59,741 bases of DNA from Streptomyces physcomitrii. Its GTDB lineage: Bacteria > Actinomycetota > Actinomycetes > Streptomycetales > Streptomycetaceae. The stretch is taken from NCBI RefSeq assembly GCF_012273655.1, contig NZ_JAAWWP010000031.1:1-59741 (forward strand), written 5' to 3'. Below the pieces are notes generated by a model. The model worked only from the letters and a program-made list of their open reading frames with translations, did not search any database and was not told where the DNA came from. Made by a program: the position numbers and the translations under genes. Positions 44,849-54,151 of this stretch are shown in pieces; the first letter of the stretch is position 1; every line of letters starts with the position of its first letter.

Positions 44849-46900
44849 ATGATCGGCCGCATCCCGGTCCTTGACGTACACCCCGTCATCGAGTGCGGGC
44901 AGCGCCCCGCGAAGTCGGTGGCGGGCGAGGAGTTCGAGGTCAGCGCCACCGTCTTCCGCGAGGGCCATGAGGCGGTCGCGGCCGAGGTCGTGCTGCGCGA
45001 TCCCGAGGGGCGCCCGGGCCCCCCGGTGCCGATGCGCGAGCTGGCCCCGGGCACCGACCGCTTCGGCGCCCGGGTCGCGCCCGCCGAGGAGGGCCGCTGG
45101 ACCTTCGAGGTGCAGGCCTGGAGCGACCCGCTGAACACCTGGCGGCACACCGCGGGGATCAAGGTCCCGGCGGGCATCGACACCGAACTGGTCCTCGCGG
45201 AGGGCGCGCTGCTGCACGAGCGCGCCGCCGAGGGCGTGCCGAAGAGCGAGGGCCGCCGCGAGCTGGTGCTGACCGCCGCCGACGCCCTGCGCGACAGGGC
45301 CGCCACCCCCGCCGCGCGCCTGGAGGCGGCCCTCGCGCCCCAGGTCACCGAGGTGCTCGACCGGCATCCGCTGCGCGAACTGCTCAGCTCCTCCGGCGAG
45401 TACCCGCTGCGGGTCGAGCGGCGGCGGGCGCTCTTCGGCTCCTGGTACGAGTTCTTCCCGCGCTCCGAGGGCGCCCGCGTCGAGGAGGGCAGGCCGCCGG
45501 TCAGCGGGACCTTCCGGACCGCGGCCGAGCGGCTGCCCGCGATCGCCGCGATGGGCTTCGACGTGGTGTACCTGCCGCCGGTCCACCCGATCGGCACCAC
45601 CTTCCGCAAGGGCCCGGACAACGCCCTGACCGCGGGCCCGCACGACGTGGGCGTGCCCTGGGCGATCGGCTCCCCGGCGGGCGGCCACGACGCGGTCCAC
45701 CCGGACCTCGGCACCCTCGACGACTTCGACGCCTTCGTCCGCCGGGCCCGGGACCTGCGCCTGGAGGTCGCCCTCGACTTCGCGCTGCAGTGCTCCCCGG
45801 ACCATCCCTGGGTGAGCGAGCACCCCGAGTGGTTCCGGCACCGCCCGGACGGCACCATCGCCTACGCCGAGAACCCGCCGAAGAAGTACCAGGACATCTA
45901 CCCCCTGGACTTCGACACCGACATGCCCGGGCTGGTCCGCGAGACGGTGCGGCTGCTGCGCTTCTGGATGGACCGCGGGGTGCGCATCTTCCGGGTCGAC
46001 AATCCGCACACCAAGCCGGTGGTCTTCTGGGAGCGGGTGATCGCCGAGATCAACTCCGCCGACCCGGACGTGCTCTTCCTCGCCGAGGCCTTCACCCGGC
46101 CCGCGATGATGCGCACCCTCGGCACCATCGGCTTCCAGCAGTCGTACACCTACTTCACCTGGCGCAACTCTAAGCGGGAACTGACCGACTACCTCACCGA
46201 GCTGAGCGGCGAGAGCGCCGCGGTGATGCGGCCGAACCTCTTCGTGAACACCCCCGACATCCTGCACGCCTACCTCCAGGACGGCGGCCGCCCCGCCTTC
46301 GAGGTCCGCGCGGTGCTCGCCGCGACCCTCTCCCCCACCTGGGGCGTCTACAGCGGCTACGAGCTGTGCGAGAACCAGCCGCTGCGGCCGGGCAGCGAGG
46401 AGTACCTGCACTCCGAGAAGTACGAGCTGCGCCCGCGCGACTGGGAGGCGGCCGAGCGGGAGGGCCGCAGCATCGCGGGGCTGATCACCGCGCTGAACCG
46501 GATCCGGCGCCACCATCCGGCCCTGCAGCAGCTGCGCGACCTGCACTTCCACGAGACGGACCAGGAGGCGGTGCTCGCCTACTCCAAGCGCAGCGGCTCC
46601 AGCACCGTGCTGGTGGTGGTCAACCTCGATCCGCATCACGTCCGGGAGGCGACCGTCACGCTCGACCTCCCCCGGCTCGGCCTCGACTGGGACGAGCCGC
46701 TCGCCGTGCGCGACGAACTCACCGGCGAGAGCTACCAGTGGGGCCGCGCCAACTACGTACGCCTCGATCCCGGCACCGCGCCCGCGCATGTCCTCGTCTG
46801 CCGCCCGGCCGGGCAGCAGGCGGCCGAGAACGGGACGCCGTCCGCTGGGCGGCGCGCTCCCGCGTCCTCGCAGACCAGGTCAGGAGGGTCACCCGCATGA
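44849..46900 (+). CDS. glgE: Maltose-1-phosphate maltosyltransferase
   Basis: A 683-residue GH13_3 enzyme that extends linear alpha-1,4-glucan using maltose-1-phosphate. ATG 44849 follows CAGGTG. Domains: N-terminal beta domain (about 1-110), helical insert (about 110-190), catalytic barrel with VIECGQRPAKS at the start, PPKKYQDIYPLDF, nucleophile Asp384 in IFRVDNPHTKPVVFW and acid/base Glu413 in FLAEAFTRPAMM, and a C-terminal beta domain. The spacing of 29 residues between the two acids equals that in the characterised S. coelicolor enzyme as I recall it. It overlaps treS by ATGA and is divergent from glgP. Confidence 0.96.
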   Translation: MIGRIPVLDVHPVIECGQRPAKSVAGEEFEVSATVFREGHEAVAAEVVLRDPEGRPGPPVPMRELAPGTDRFGARVAPAEEGRWTFEVQAWSDPLNTWRHTAGIKVPAGIDTELVLAEGALLHERAAEGVPKSEGRRELVLTAADALRDRAATPAARLEAALAPQVTEVLDRHPLRELLSSSGEYPLRVERRRALFGSWYEFFPRSEGARVEEGRPPVSGTFRTAAERLPAIAAMGFDVVYLPPVHPIGTTFRKGPDNALTAGPHDVGVPWAIGSPAGGHDAVHPDLGTLDDFDAFVRRARDLRLEVALDFALQCSPDHPWVSEHPEWFRHRPDGTIAYAENPPKKYQDIYPLDFDTDMPGLVRETVRLLRFWMDRGVRIFRVDNPHTKPVVFWERVIAEINSADPDVLFLAEAFTRPAMMRTLGTIGFQQSYTYFTWRNSKRELTDYLTELSGESAAVMRPNLFVNTPDILHAYLQDGGRPAFEVRAVLAATLSPTWGVYSGYELCENQPLRPGSEEYLHSEKYELRPRDWEAAEREGRSIAGLITALNRIRRHHPALQQLRDLHFHETDQEAVLAYSKRSGSSTVLVVVNLDPHHVREATVTLDLPRLGLDWDEPLAVRDELTGESYQWGRANYVRLDPGTAPAHVLVCRPAGQQAAENGTPSAGRRAPASSQTRSGGSPA

Positions 46901-48621
46901 TCGTCAACGAGCCCGTACCGGACAAGTTCGAGGACACACCGGCCCGGGACCGCGACCCGGACTGGTTCAAACGCGCCGTCTTCTACGAGGTCCTGGTCCG
47001 CTCCTTCCAGGACAGCAACGGCGACGGCATCGGCGACCTCAAGGGCATCACCGCCAAGCTGGACTACCTCCAGTGGCTCGGCGTGGACTGCCTGTGGCTG
47101 CCGCCCTTCTTCAAGTCCCCGCTGCGGGACGGCGGTTACGACGTCGCGGACTACACCGCGGTGCTCCCGGAGTTCGGCGACCTCGCGGACTTCGTGGAGT
47201 TCGTGGACGGCGCCCACCAGCGGGGCATGCGCGTGATCATCGACTTCGTCATGAACCACACCAGCGACCAGCACCACTGGTTCCAGGAGTCCCGCCGCGA
47301 CCCGGACGGCCCGTACGGCGACTACTACGTCTGGGCCGACGACGACAAGCAGTACCAGGACGCGCGGATCATCTTCGTCGACACCGAGGCCTCGAACTGG
47401 ACCTTCGACCCGGTCCGCCAGCAGTACTACTGGCACCGCTTCTTCTCCCACCAGCCGGACCTCAACTACGAGAACCCGGCCGTCCAGGAGGAGATCCTCG
47501 CCGCCCTGAAGTTCTGGCTCGACCTCGGCATCGACGGCTTCCGCCTGGACGCGGTGCCCTACCTCTACGCCGAGGAGGGCACCAACTGCGAGAACCTGCC
47601 CGCCACCCACGAGATGCTGCGCAAGGTGCGCGCCGAGATCGACGAGCACTACCCGGACGTGGTGCTGCTCGCCGAGGCCAACCAGTGGCCCGAGGACGTC
47701 GTCGACTACTTCGGCGACTTCTCCAAGGGCGGCGACGAGTGCCATATGGCCTTCCACTTCCCGGTGATGCCCCGCATCTTCATGGCGGTGCGCCGCGAGT
47801 CGCGCTACCCGGTCTCGGAGATCCTCGCCAAGACCCCCGCGATCCCCTCCGGCTGCCAGTGGGGCATCTTCCTGCGCAACCACGACGAGCTGACCCTGGA
47901 GATGGTCACCGACGAGGAGCGCGACTACATGTACGCGGAGTACGCCAAGGACCCGCGGATGCGGGCCAATATCGGCATCCGCCGGCGCCTCGCCCCGCTC
48001 CTGGACAACGACCGCAACCAGATCGAGCTGTTCACCGCCCTGCTGCTCTCGCTGCCCGGCTCGCCGATCCTCTACTACGGGGACGAGATCGGGATGGGCG
48101 ACAACATCTGGCTGGGCGACCGGGACGCGGTGCGCACCCCGATGCAGTGGACCCCGGACCGCAACGCGGGCTTCTCCTCCAGCGATCCCGGCCGCCTCTT
48201 CCTGCCGACGATCATGGACCCGGTCTACGGCTACCAGGTCACCAATGTCGAGGCCTCGATGTCCTCGCCGTCCTCGCTGCTGCACTGGACGCGCCGGATG
48301 ATCGAGATCCGCAAGCAGAACCCGGCCTTCGGCCTCGGCAGCTACACCGAGCTGTCCTCCTCCAACCCGGCGGTGCTCGCCTTCCTGCGGGAGGCGCCCT
48401 CCTCGGACGGCGAGGACGACGACCTGGTGCTCTGCGTGCACAACTTCTCCCGCTTCCCGCAGCCGACCGAGCTGGACCTGCGCGAGTTCAACGGCCGCCA
48501 TCCGGTCGAGCTGATCGGCGGGGTGCGCTTTCCGGCCATCGGTGAACTGCCGTATCTGCTCACCCTGGCCGGGCACGGCTTCTACTGGTTCCGGCTGCGC
48601 CGGGAGACCCTCGCTGCGTAA
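46897..48621 (+). CDS. treS: Trehalose synthase / maltose alpha-D-glucosyltransferase
   Basis: A 574-residue GH13_16 enzyme interconverting trehalose and maltose. ATG 46897 overlaps the glgE stop and has AGGAGGGT 7 bases upstream. Opening DPDWFKRAVFYEVLVRSFQDSNGDGIGDL and catalytic residues Asp218 (FRLDAVPYL), Glu260 (LLAEANQWPEDV) and Asp330 (FLRNHDE) are all present. It has no fused maltokinase domain; the kinase is the next gene. It supplies maltose to Mak and, through it, GlgE. A perfect hairpin after the stop separates it from mak. Confidence 0.96.
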   Translation: MIVNEPVPDKFEDTPARDRDPDWFKRAVFYEVLVRSFQDSNGDGIGDLKGITAKLDYLQWLGVDCLWLPPFFKSPLRDGGYDVADYTAVLPEFGDLADFVEFVDGAHQRGMRVIIDFVMNHTSDQHHWFQESRRDPDGPYGDYYVWADDDKQYQDARIIFVDTEASNWTFDPVRQQYYWHRFFSHQPDLNYENPAVQEEILAALKFWLDLGIDGFRLDAVPYLYAEEGTNCENLPATHEMLRKVRAEIDEHYPDVVLLAEANQWPEDVVDYFGDFSKGGDECHMAFHFPVMPRIFMAVRRESRYPVSEILAKTPAIPSGCQWGIFLRNHDELTLEMVTDEERDYMYAEYAKDPRMRANIGIRRRLAPLLDNDRNQIELFTALLLSLPGSPILYYGDEIGMGDNIWLGDRDAVRTPMQWTPDRNAGFSSSDPGRLFLPTIMDPVYGYQVTNVEASMSSPSSLLHWTRRMIEIRKQNPAFGLGSYTELSSSNPAVLAFLREAPSSDGEDDDLVLCVHNFSRFPQPTELDLREFNGRHPVELIGGVRFPAIGELPYLLTLAGHGFYWFRLRRETLAA

Positions 48622-48956
48622 GGGAGCGGCCGGGGGCCCCGCGCGGGCCCCCGGCGCCCGCCCCGCCGCACCGGACCAAGGTCCGTTACGGGGCGGGAAG
48701 TACACGCTTGTCCGCTCCGGCACCGGGCACTTTCTCCCCTGTCGGTCCGCCGGGGCCGTATCCGGAAAATCCCACCCGCCCCGCGGGCGGACCACGAGAT
48801 CTCCCGGTCGCGGTCCCGGCCCGTCCCCGCGCGACCCGCGGACTCCGTCCGGGGGTACCCCCACCGCGTCGGCAGGTACTTCTCCGCCCCTTCCGCGAGA
48901 CTGAGGGGGATTTGCCCAGATAGTCCTATGGTGTGCCCGGGGAAAGGACGCGAGCC
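48622..48956. other. Intergenic region treS / mak
   Basis: These 335 bases contain the hairpin at 48629-48655, a smaller CGGACC/GGTCCG dyad near 48672-48685 and a possible weak -10 (TATGGT, 48927-48932). Part of the operon is likely transcribed from here. Confidence 0.5.
48629..48655 (+). terminator. Hairpin behind treS
   Basis: A perfect 11-bp stem GCCGGGGGCCC (48629-48639) with GGGCCCCCGGC (48645-48655) and a 5-base loop, 8 bases after the treS stop. Confidence 0.7.
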
Positions 48957-50483
48957 ATGCCGGAAGCCGTAGCCCGTCCAGGAACGGTCCCCCTCGCACG
49001 CCGCCGGCTGCTCGACTCGCTCGGCCCCCTGCTGCGCGAATGGCTGCCCCGGCAGCGCTGGTTCGCGGGCAAGGGCCGCCCGATCACCGGCTTCGAGCTG
49101 GTCTCCGCCACCGATCTGCTGCCGCCCGGATCCCCGCAGGGCCTGATCCACCTCCTGGTCCGCGTCAAGCAGCCGCCCGCCTCCGCGGAGCCGCCCGCCC
49201 CGCGCTCCTCGGACTGCTACCAGCTCCTGATCGGCGTCCACCAGGCCCTGCCCCGCCACCTCGCCCCCGCCCTGATCGGCCACGCCCGCACCGGCCCGCT
49301 GAGCGGCCAGACCCTCTACGAGGCGCTGCACGACCCCCGGCTCGCGGACGTGCTCCTGGAGGCGCTGCGCTCCCGGGCCCGGATCGGCAGCCTCTGCTTC
49401 GAGCACGACAGCGAGACCGAGCTCCCGGCGAAGCTGCCGCCCCGGGTGCTCGGCGCCGAGCAGTCCAACTCCTCGCTGATCTACGGCGAGTCCTACATCC
49501 TCAAGCTGCTGCGCCGGGTGGTCGAGGGCGTCAACCCGGACCTGGAACTGCCCCTGGTCCTCGCCCGGGACGGCTGCCGCCAGGTGCCCGCCCCCGCCGC
49601 CTGGTTCCTCGCCGACGGGTCCGCGGGCCGGGGCCATGCCACCGAGACCTCGGTGCTCGGCGTCATGACGCCCTTCCTCAGCGGCGCCGAGGGCGCCTGG
49701 GAGCTGGCCCTCGACGCGCTCGCCGCCCGCCGCCCCTTCACCGAGGAGGCGCACGGCCTCGGCCGGGCCACCGGCGCCGTGCACGCCTCGCTCGGCCGGG
49801 CGCTGCCCACCGTCACCCTCGGCCGCGCCCAGCTCGCGGTGCTCGCCCGCGCCATGACCGACCGGCTCGACGGCGCCGCCGAAGTGGTGCCCGCCCTGCG
49901 GGAGTTCGCGCCCCGGCTGCGCACCGCCTTCACCGAGCTCGGCGCCCTCGACCCCGCCGAGCTGGCCTGGAGCGCCCAGCGGGTCCACGGCGACCTGCAC
50001 CTCGGCCAGTGCCTGCGCCAGCGCTCCGGCGAGTGGTCGGTGATCGACTTCGAGGGCGAACCGGCCCGCCCGCTCGCCGAACGCCGGCTGCCACAGCCCC
50101 CGGTGCGCGATGTCGCCGGGATGCTGCGCTCCTTCGACTACGCCGCCCGCACCCTGCCGCGCACCGCCGCCCAGGAGCACGCCGCGGGGCCCGGCGGCTC
50201 CGTCTCCGACATGGGCTCCGGCTCGGCGGGCGAGGACCCCGCGGCGGCCGGGCCCGACTCCTCCTGGTACGCCGAGTGGGCCGAGGACTGCCGGGCCGCC
50301 TACTGCGCCGGGTACGCCGAGGTGGCGGGCCGCGACCCGCGCGCCGACCCGGTGCTCCTGCGCGCCTACGAGACCGACAAGGCCGTCTACGAAGTCGTCT
50401 ACGAATCCCGCAACCGCCCCGACTGGGTCTCCGTGCCCATGGCCGCCGTCCGCCGCCTCGCCGCCGCGGCCGGGCCCCGCTGA
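48957..50483 (+). CDS. mak: Maltokinase
   Basis: A 508-residue aminoglycoside-phosphotransferase-fold kinase (also called Pep2) that phosphorylates maltose at C1 with ATP. ATG 48957 follows GGGGAAAGGA. The N-terminal cap domain (about 1-130) has LPRQRWFAGKGRPITGFEL, typical of maltokinases. The C-terminal kinase lobe has RVHGDLHLGQCLR (catalytic Asp) and VIDFEGEPARPLAERR (magnesium Asp). Its product feeds GlgE two genes upstream. glgB starts 29 bases after its stop, so the two are co-transcribed. Confidence 0.95.
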   Translation: MPEAVARPGTVPLARRRLLDSLGPLLREWLPRQRWFAGKGRPITGFELVSATDLLPPGSPQGLIHLLVRVKQPPASAEPPAPRSSDCYQLLIGVHQALPRHLAPALIGHARTGPLSGQTLYEALHDPRLADVLLEALRSRARIGSLCFEHDSETELPAKLPPRVLGAEQSNSSLIYGESYILKLLRRVVEGVNPDLELPLVLARDGCRQVPAPAAWFLADGSAGRGHATETSVLGVMTPFLSGAEGAWELALDALAARRPFTEEAHGLGRATGAVHASLGRALPTVTLGRAQLAVLARAMTDRLDGAAEVVPALREFAPRLRTAFTELGALDPAELAWSAQRVHGDLHLGQCLRQRSGEWSVIDFEGEPARPLAERRLPQPPVRDVAGMLRSFDYAARTLPRTAAQEHAAGPGGSVSDMGSGSAGEDPAAAGPDSSWYAEWAEDCRAAYCAGYAEVAGRDPRADPVLLRAYETDKAVYEVVYESRNRPDWVSVPMAAVRRLAAAAGPR

Positions 50484-50512
50484 CCTGCCCCGCCCCGAGG
50501 AAGGCACCTCCC

Positions 50513-53164
50513 GTGACCCCGAGCCCGTCCCCCGGCCGCCGCGCCCGCCCCGCCGAGCAGCCCGGCTCCCCGCCCCCGGCCGCCCCGCGGCGCGGCGCCC
50601 GCAAGCTGGGCACCCTCGCCTACACCGACCCCGCCCCCGGCGAGTCGGCCGCCCCGGGCACCGCCCCGGCCGCGGCCACCGGCGGCCCCGAGCGGCGCGC
50701 CCCCGCCGAGCACGGCGAGGCGGCCGAGAAGCACGGCCGCCGCCCGTCCCCGGCCGAGCCCGCCCGCCCCCGGGCGAAGACGGCGAAGCCCGGCCGCCCG
50801 GCGAAGTCCCCGGCACCCACCGCTCCGGCCGGGGACGCGGCACCGCCCGCCGCCACGGGGGACGCGGCACCGCCCGCCGAGACCCCCGGTGCGGCCTCGC
50901 CGCCCACGCCCGCATCGCCCGCCCCCGATCCGGCCGCACCGCCCGCCCCCGAGCCCGGTCCCGCCGCCCTCTCCGCCGAGGACCGGCGGCGCCTGCTCGA
51001 CGGGACGCACCACGAGCCGCACGCCGTGCTCGGGGCGCACCCGGTCGCCGAGGGCCTCTGCTTCCGGGCGCTGCGGCCCTTCGCGCGCGCGGTCACCGTA
51101 CTCACCGAGGGCGCCGCGGGCACCCCGGGCGCCGCGTACCCCTTGGACGACGACGGTGAGGGCTTCTTCTCCGGGCTGCTGCCGCTGCGTTCGGTACCCG
51201 GGTACCGTCTGCGGATCGACTATCCGGACGGCGTGCACGAGGTCCACGACGCCTACGGATTCCTGCCCGCGCTCGGCGAGTTCGACCTGCATCTGATCGG
51301 CGAGGGCCGCCACGAGGAGCTGTGGAAGGCGCTCGGCGCCGAGCCGATGGTGCATCAGCGGGTGGCCGGGACCCGGTTCACCGTCTGGGCGCCCCACGCG
51401 CGCGGGATCCGGGTCACCGGCTCCTTCAACTACTGGGACGGCACCGGCTTTCCGATGCGTTCGCTGGGCTCGACCGGGGTGTGGGAGCTGTTCGTGCCGG
51501 GGGTGCGCGAGGGCGAGCTGTACAAGTTCGAGATCACCCGCCCGGACGGCTCGAAGACGCTGCGCGCCGACCCGATGGCCCGCCGCACCGAGGTGCCGCC
51601 CGCCACCGCCTCGATCGTCGACGTCTCCCGCCACGAGTGGCAGGACGCGGACTGGCTCGGCAGGCGCGGCACCATCCCGGTCCACGAGGCGCCGTTCTCC
51701 GTCTACGAGCTTCATCTCGCCTCCTGGCGACCGGGCCTGACGTACCGTCAGCTCGCCGAGCAGCTGCCCGCGTACGTGAAGGACCTCGGCTTCACGCATG
51801 TGGAGCTGATGCCGGTCGCCGAGCACCCCTTCGGCGGCTCCTGGGGCTACCAGGTCACCGGCTTCTACGCGCCGACCTCCCGGATGGGCACCCCGGACGA
51901 CTTCAAGTACCTGGTGGACGCGCTGCACCGGGCCGGTATCGGGGTCCTGATGGACTGGGTCCCGGCGCACTTCCCGCGCGACGACTGGGCCCTCGCCGAA
52001 TTCGACGGCCGCCCGCTGTACGAGCACGAGGACCCGGCCCGGGCCGCCCATCCGGACTGGGGCACCCTGGAGTTCGACTACGGCCGCAAGGAGGTGCGCA
52101 ACTTCCTGGTCGCCAACGCGGTCTACTGGTGCCAGGAGTTCCACATCGACGGCCTGCGGGTCGACGCGGTGGCCTCGATGCTCTACCTCGACTACTCCCG
52201 CGAGGAGGGCGAGTGGAGCCCGAACGAGCACGGCGGCCGGGAGAACCTGGACGCGGTCGCCTTCCTCCAGGAGATGAACGCGACCGTCTACCGCCGGGTG
52301 CCCGGAGTGGTCACCGTCGCCGAGGAGTCCACCGCCTGGGACGGCGTCACCCGCGCCACCCACCACACCGGACCCGGCGGCTTCGGCGGCCTCGGCTTCG
52401 GCCTGAAGTGGAACATGGGCTGGATGCACGACTCGCTCGGCTACATGCAACACGAGCCCGTGCACCGCAAGTTCCACCATCACGAGATGACCTTCTCGAT
52501 GGTGTACGCGTACAGCGAGAACTACGTCCTGCCGATCTCGCACGACGAGGTGGTGCACGGCAAGCGCGCCCTGGTCTCCAAGATGCCCGGCGACTGGTGG
52601 CAGCAGCGGGCGGGCGACCGCGCCTACCTGGGCTTCATGTGGGCACACCCGGGCAAGCAACTCCTGTTCATGGGCCAGGAGTTCGCCCAGGGCGCCGAGT
52701 GGTCGGAGGGGCACGGACCGGACTGGTGGCTGCTCGACCCGGCCTACGGCGCGGAGCCCGATCACCGGGGCGTACGCGATCTGGTGCGCGAGCTGAACAC
52801 CGTCTACCGGCGTGAACTCCCGCTGTGGCAGCGGGACACCGACCCCGCCGGGTTCTCCTGGGTCGCCGGGGACGCGGCGGAGGACAATGTCTTCGCCTTC
52901 CTCCGGCACGACGCCGCCGGCTCCCCGCTCCTCGCGGTGTCCAACTTCTCGCCGGTGGTGCGCGAGGACTACCGCCTCGGCGTCCCCGAGGAGATCCCGG
53001 CCTGGCAGGAGATCCTCAACACCGACGAGGAGCGCTTCGGCGGCAGCGGCATCCCCAGCACCCGGGGCCCGGCGAAGCCCGAACCCCACCCGGCCCACGG
53101 CCGCCAGGCGAGCATCGGCCTCACCCTGCCGCCGCTGGCCACGGTGTGGCTGCGCCCGGCCTGA
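50513..53164 (+). CDS. glgB: Glycogen branching enzyme with long disordered N-terminus
   Basis: An 883-residue GH13_9 enzyme that makes alpha-1,6 branches. GTG 50513 follows GAGGAAGG. The first 150 residues are low-complexity Pro/Ala/Lys and probably disordered; usual GlgB is about 730 residues, so the excess is this tail. Then an N1 domain (residues about 154-260, LLDGTHHEPHAVLGAHP), CBM48 (GTRFTVWAPHARGIRVTGSFNYWDG) and the barrel with Asp551 in GLRVDAVASM, the VAEESTAWDG acid/base region and LPISHDEVVHGK (third Asp). It acts on the GlgE product. A perfect hairpin follows. Confidence 0.95.
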   Translation: MTPSPSPGRRARPAEQPGSPPPAAPRRGARKLGTLAYTDPAPGESAAPGTAPAAATGGPERRAPAEHGEAAEKHGRRPSPAEPARPRAKTAKPGRPAKSPAPTAPAGDAAPPAATGDAAPPAETPGAASPPTPASPAPDPAAPPAPEPGPAALSAEDRRRLLDGTHHEPHAVLGAHPVAEGLCFRALRPFARAVTVLTEGAAGTPGAAYPLDDDGEGFFSGLLPLRSVPGYRLRIDYPDGVHEVHDAYGFLPALGEFDLHLIGEGRHEELWKALGAEPMVHQRVAGTRFTVWAPHARGIRVTGSFNYWDGTGFPMRSLGSTGVWELFVPGVREGELYKFEITRPDGSKTLRADPMARRTEVPPATASIVDVSRHEWQDADWLGRRGTIPVHEAPFSVYELHLASWRPGLTYRQLAEQLPAYVKDLGFTHVELMPVAEHPFGGSWGYQVTGFYAPTSRMGTPDDFKYLVDALHRAGIGVLMDWVPAHFPRDDWALAEFDGRPLYEHEDPARAAHPDWGTLEFDYGRKEVRNFLVANAVYWCQEFHIDGLRVDAVASMLYLDYSREEGEWSPNEHGGRENLDAVAFLQEMNATVYRRVPGVVTVAEESTAWDGVTRATHHTGPGGFGGLGFGLKWNMGWMHDSLGYMQHEPVHRKFHHHEMTFSMVYAYSENYVLPISHDEVVHGKRALVSKMPGDWWQQRAGDRAYLGFMWAHPGKQLLFMGQEFAQGAEWSEGHGPDWWLLDPAYGAEPDHRGVRDLVRELNTVYRRELPLWQRDTDPAGFSWVAGDAAEDNVFAFLRHDAAGSPLLAVSNFSPVVREDYRLGVPEEIPAWQEILNTDEERFGGSGIPSTRGPAKPEPHPAHGRQASIGLTLPPLATVWLRPA

Positions 53165-53209
53165 GGGACCCCCGGGGAGCCTGGTCCTGAGGTTCCCGGA
53201 GCACAGCCG

Positions 53210-53246
53210 CGTGGCCCGGACGGAGGCAACTCCCGTCCGGGCCACG
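53210..53246. terminator. Terminator between glgB and the TetR gene
   Basis: A perfect 14-bp stem, 53210-53223 with 53233-53246, 9-base loop. It lies between converging genes and could stop both. Confidence 0.8.
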
Positions 53247-53267
53247 GTGTTTCCGGGCGCGCGACCC

Positions 53268-53321
53268 CGCGTACCGCACAGCCCTCGCGTACCGCCCGGA
53301 CCCCGCGTACCGCCCGGTCCT
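53268..53321. repeat. Three 18-bp tandem repeats behind the TetR gene
   Basis: CGCGTACCGC recurs at 53268, 53286 and 53304, exactly 18 bases apart, with similar fillers (CCGGACCC, CCGGTCCT). The block ends at the stop codon of the minus-strand TetR gene. Confidence 0.7.
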
Positions 53322-53967
53322 ACGTGGTCCGGTAGGCCCGCAGGAAGGTCCGCACCCCCTCGGTGACGAGCGGCCGGACGCGGGGGTCCTCCACGGCGTT
53401 CGCGGAACCGAGCCGGTCCAGGGGGACGCCGAAGGCCAGCGCGATGAACTGGTCGGCCGCGAGCCGGGGGTCGGGGACGTGGAGCAGCCCGGCCTCGGCG
53501 AGGGCGGCGAACCGCTCGGCCAGCGCCTCGTCGGGGGTGTCGGCCATGGAGTTGTAGCCCCGGTGCGGCAGATGGCCGGACTCGGCGCGGACCAGCCGCT
53601 GCAGGGTGGCGTACTCCGCCGAGCCGAGCATGTCGGTCGCGATCCGCATCGAGAAGGTGATCAGGGCGTCCTCCAGGCCGGCGGCCCCGGGCAGCGCGGT
53701 CAGGGTGTCGTCCAGGGTGCGCCGGACGGTGGTGATCAGCGACTGGCCGACGCCGTCGACGACCGCCTGGAGCAGCGTCCGCTTGTCGCCGAAGTAGTCG
53801 TAGACCGTCCGCTTGGACACCTTCGCCCGGGCGGCGACGGCGTCGACGCTGGACCGGTCGAACCCCTCGGCGAGGAACAGCTCCCGGGCCGCCGCGAGGA
53901 TCGCGGCCCGCTTCTGGGCGGACCCCTCGCGCAGCGTCTTCTCACCCGGTGTCTTCGTGGTCGGCAT
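53320..53967 (-). CDS. TetR-family repressor of the adjacent efflux cassette
   Basis: A 215-residue regulator from ATG 53967. The N-terminal helix-turn-helix (residues about 18-65) has AILAAARELFLAEGFDRSSVDAVAARAKVSKRTVYDYFGDKRTLLQAVV, a textbook TetR domain. The C-terminal ligand domain is helical and unassigned, of the TetR_C type often seen with multidrug sensors. It is divergent from an MFS exporter and a monooxygenase gene, and a strong palindrome lies between, 19 bases from its own start. It most likely represses both directions until a drug-like ligand binds. Confidence 0.93.
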   Translation of the reverse strand: MPTTKTPGEKTLREGSAQKRAAILAAARELFLAEGFDRSSVDAVAARAKVSKRTVYDYFGDKRTLLQAVVDGVGQSLITTVRRTLDDTLTALPGAAGLEDALITFSMRIATDMLGSAEYATLQRLVRAESGHLPHRGYNSMADTPDEALAERFAALAEAGLLHVPDPRLAADQFIALAFGVPLDRLGSANAVEDPRVRPLVTEGVRTFLRAYRTT

Positions 53968-53985
53968 GGGCTCATCCTAACGGTT

Positions 53986-54008
53986 CTACACTGCACGGTG
54001 TAGTGTAG
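53986..54008. promoter_or_regulatory. TetR operator palindrome
   Basis: CTACACT (53986-53992) and AGTGTAG (54002-54008) form a perfect 7+7 dyad with a 9-base spacer; a shifted inner dyad ACAC-N6-GTGT overlaps it. It sits between the divergent TetR and MFS genes, where it would cover both promoters. Size and place are typical for TetR binding sites. Confidence 0.75.
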
Positions 54009-54151
54009 TTCTGGAGCCGGGGCGCGGACCGTACGAGTCCACCCGCCCCGGCCGGCACGGCCGCGCGGGCGGCGGGTACTTCCGCCTACACCCGCCCCGC
54101 GCGCCTCTCCCGCCCTCCGACTCACCCGGCCACGACGGAAGAAGGACGTCC

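Noticed and set aside
46366..46896. Upstream extension of treS
   Set aside because: The open frame runs back into glgE, but ATG 46897 has a perfect ribosome binding site and begins just before the family's conserved N-terminus.
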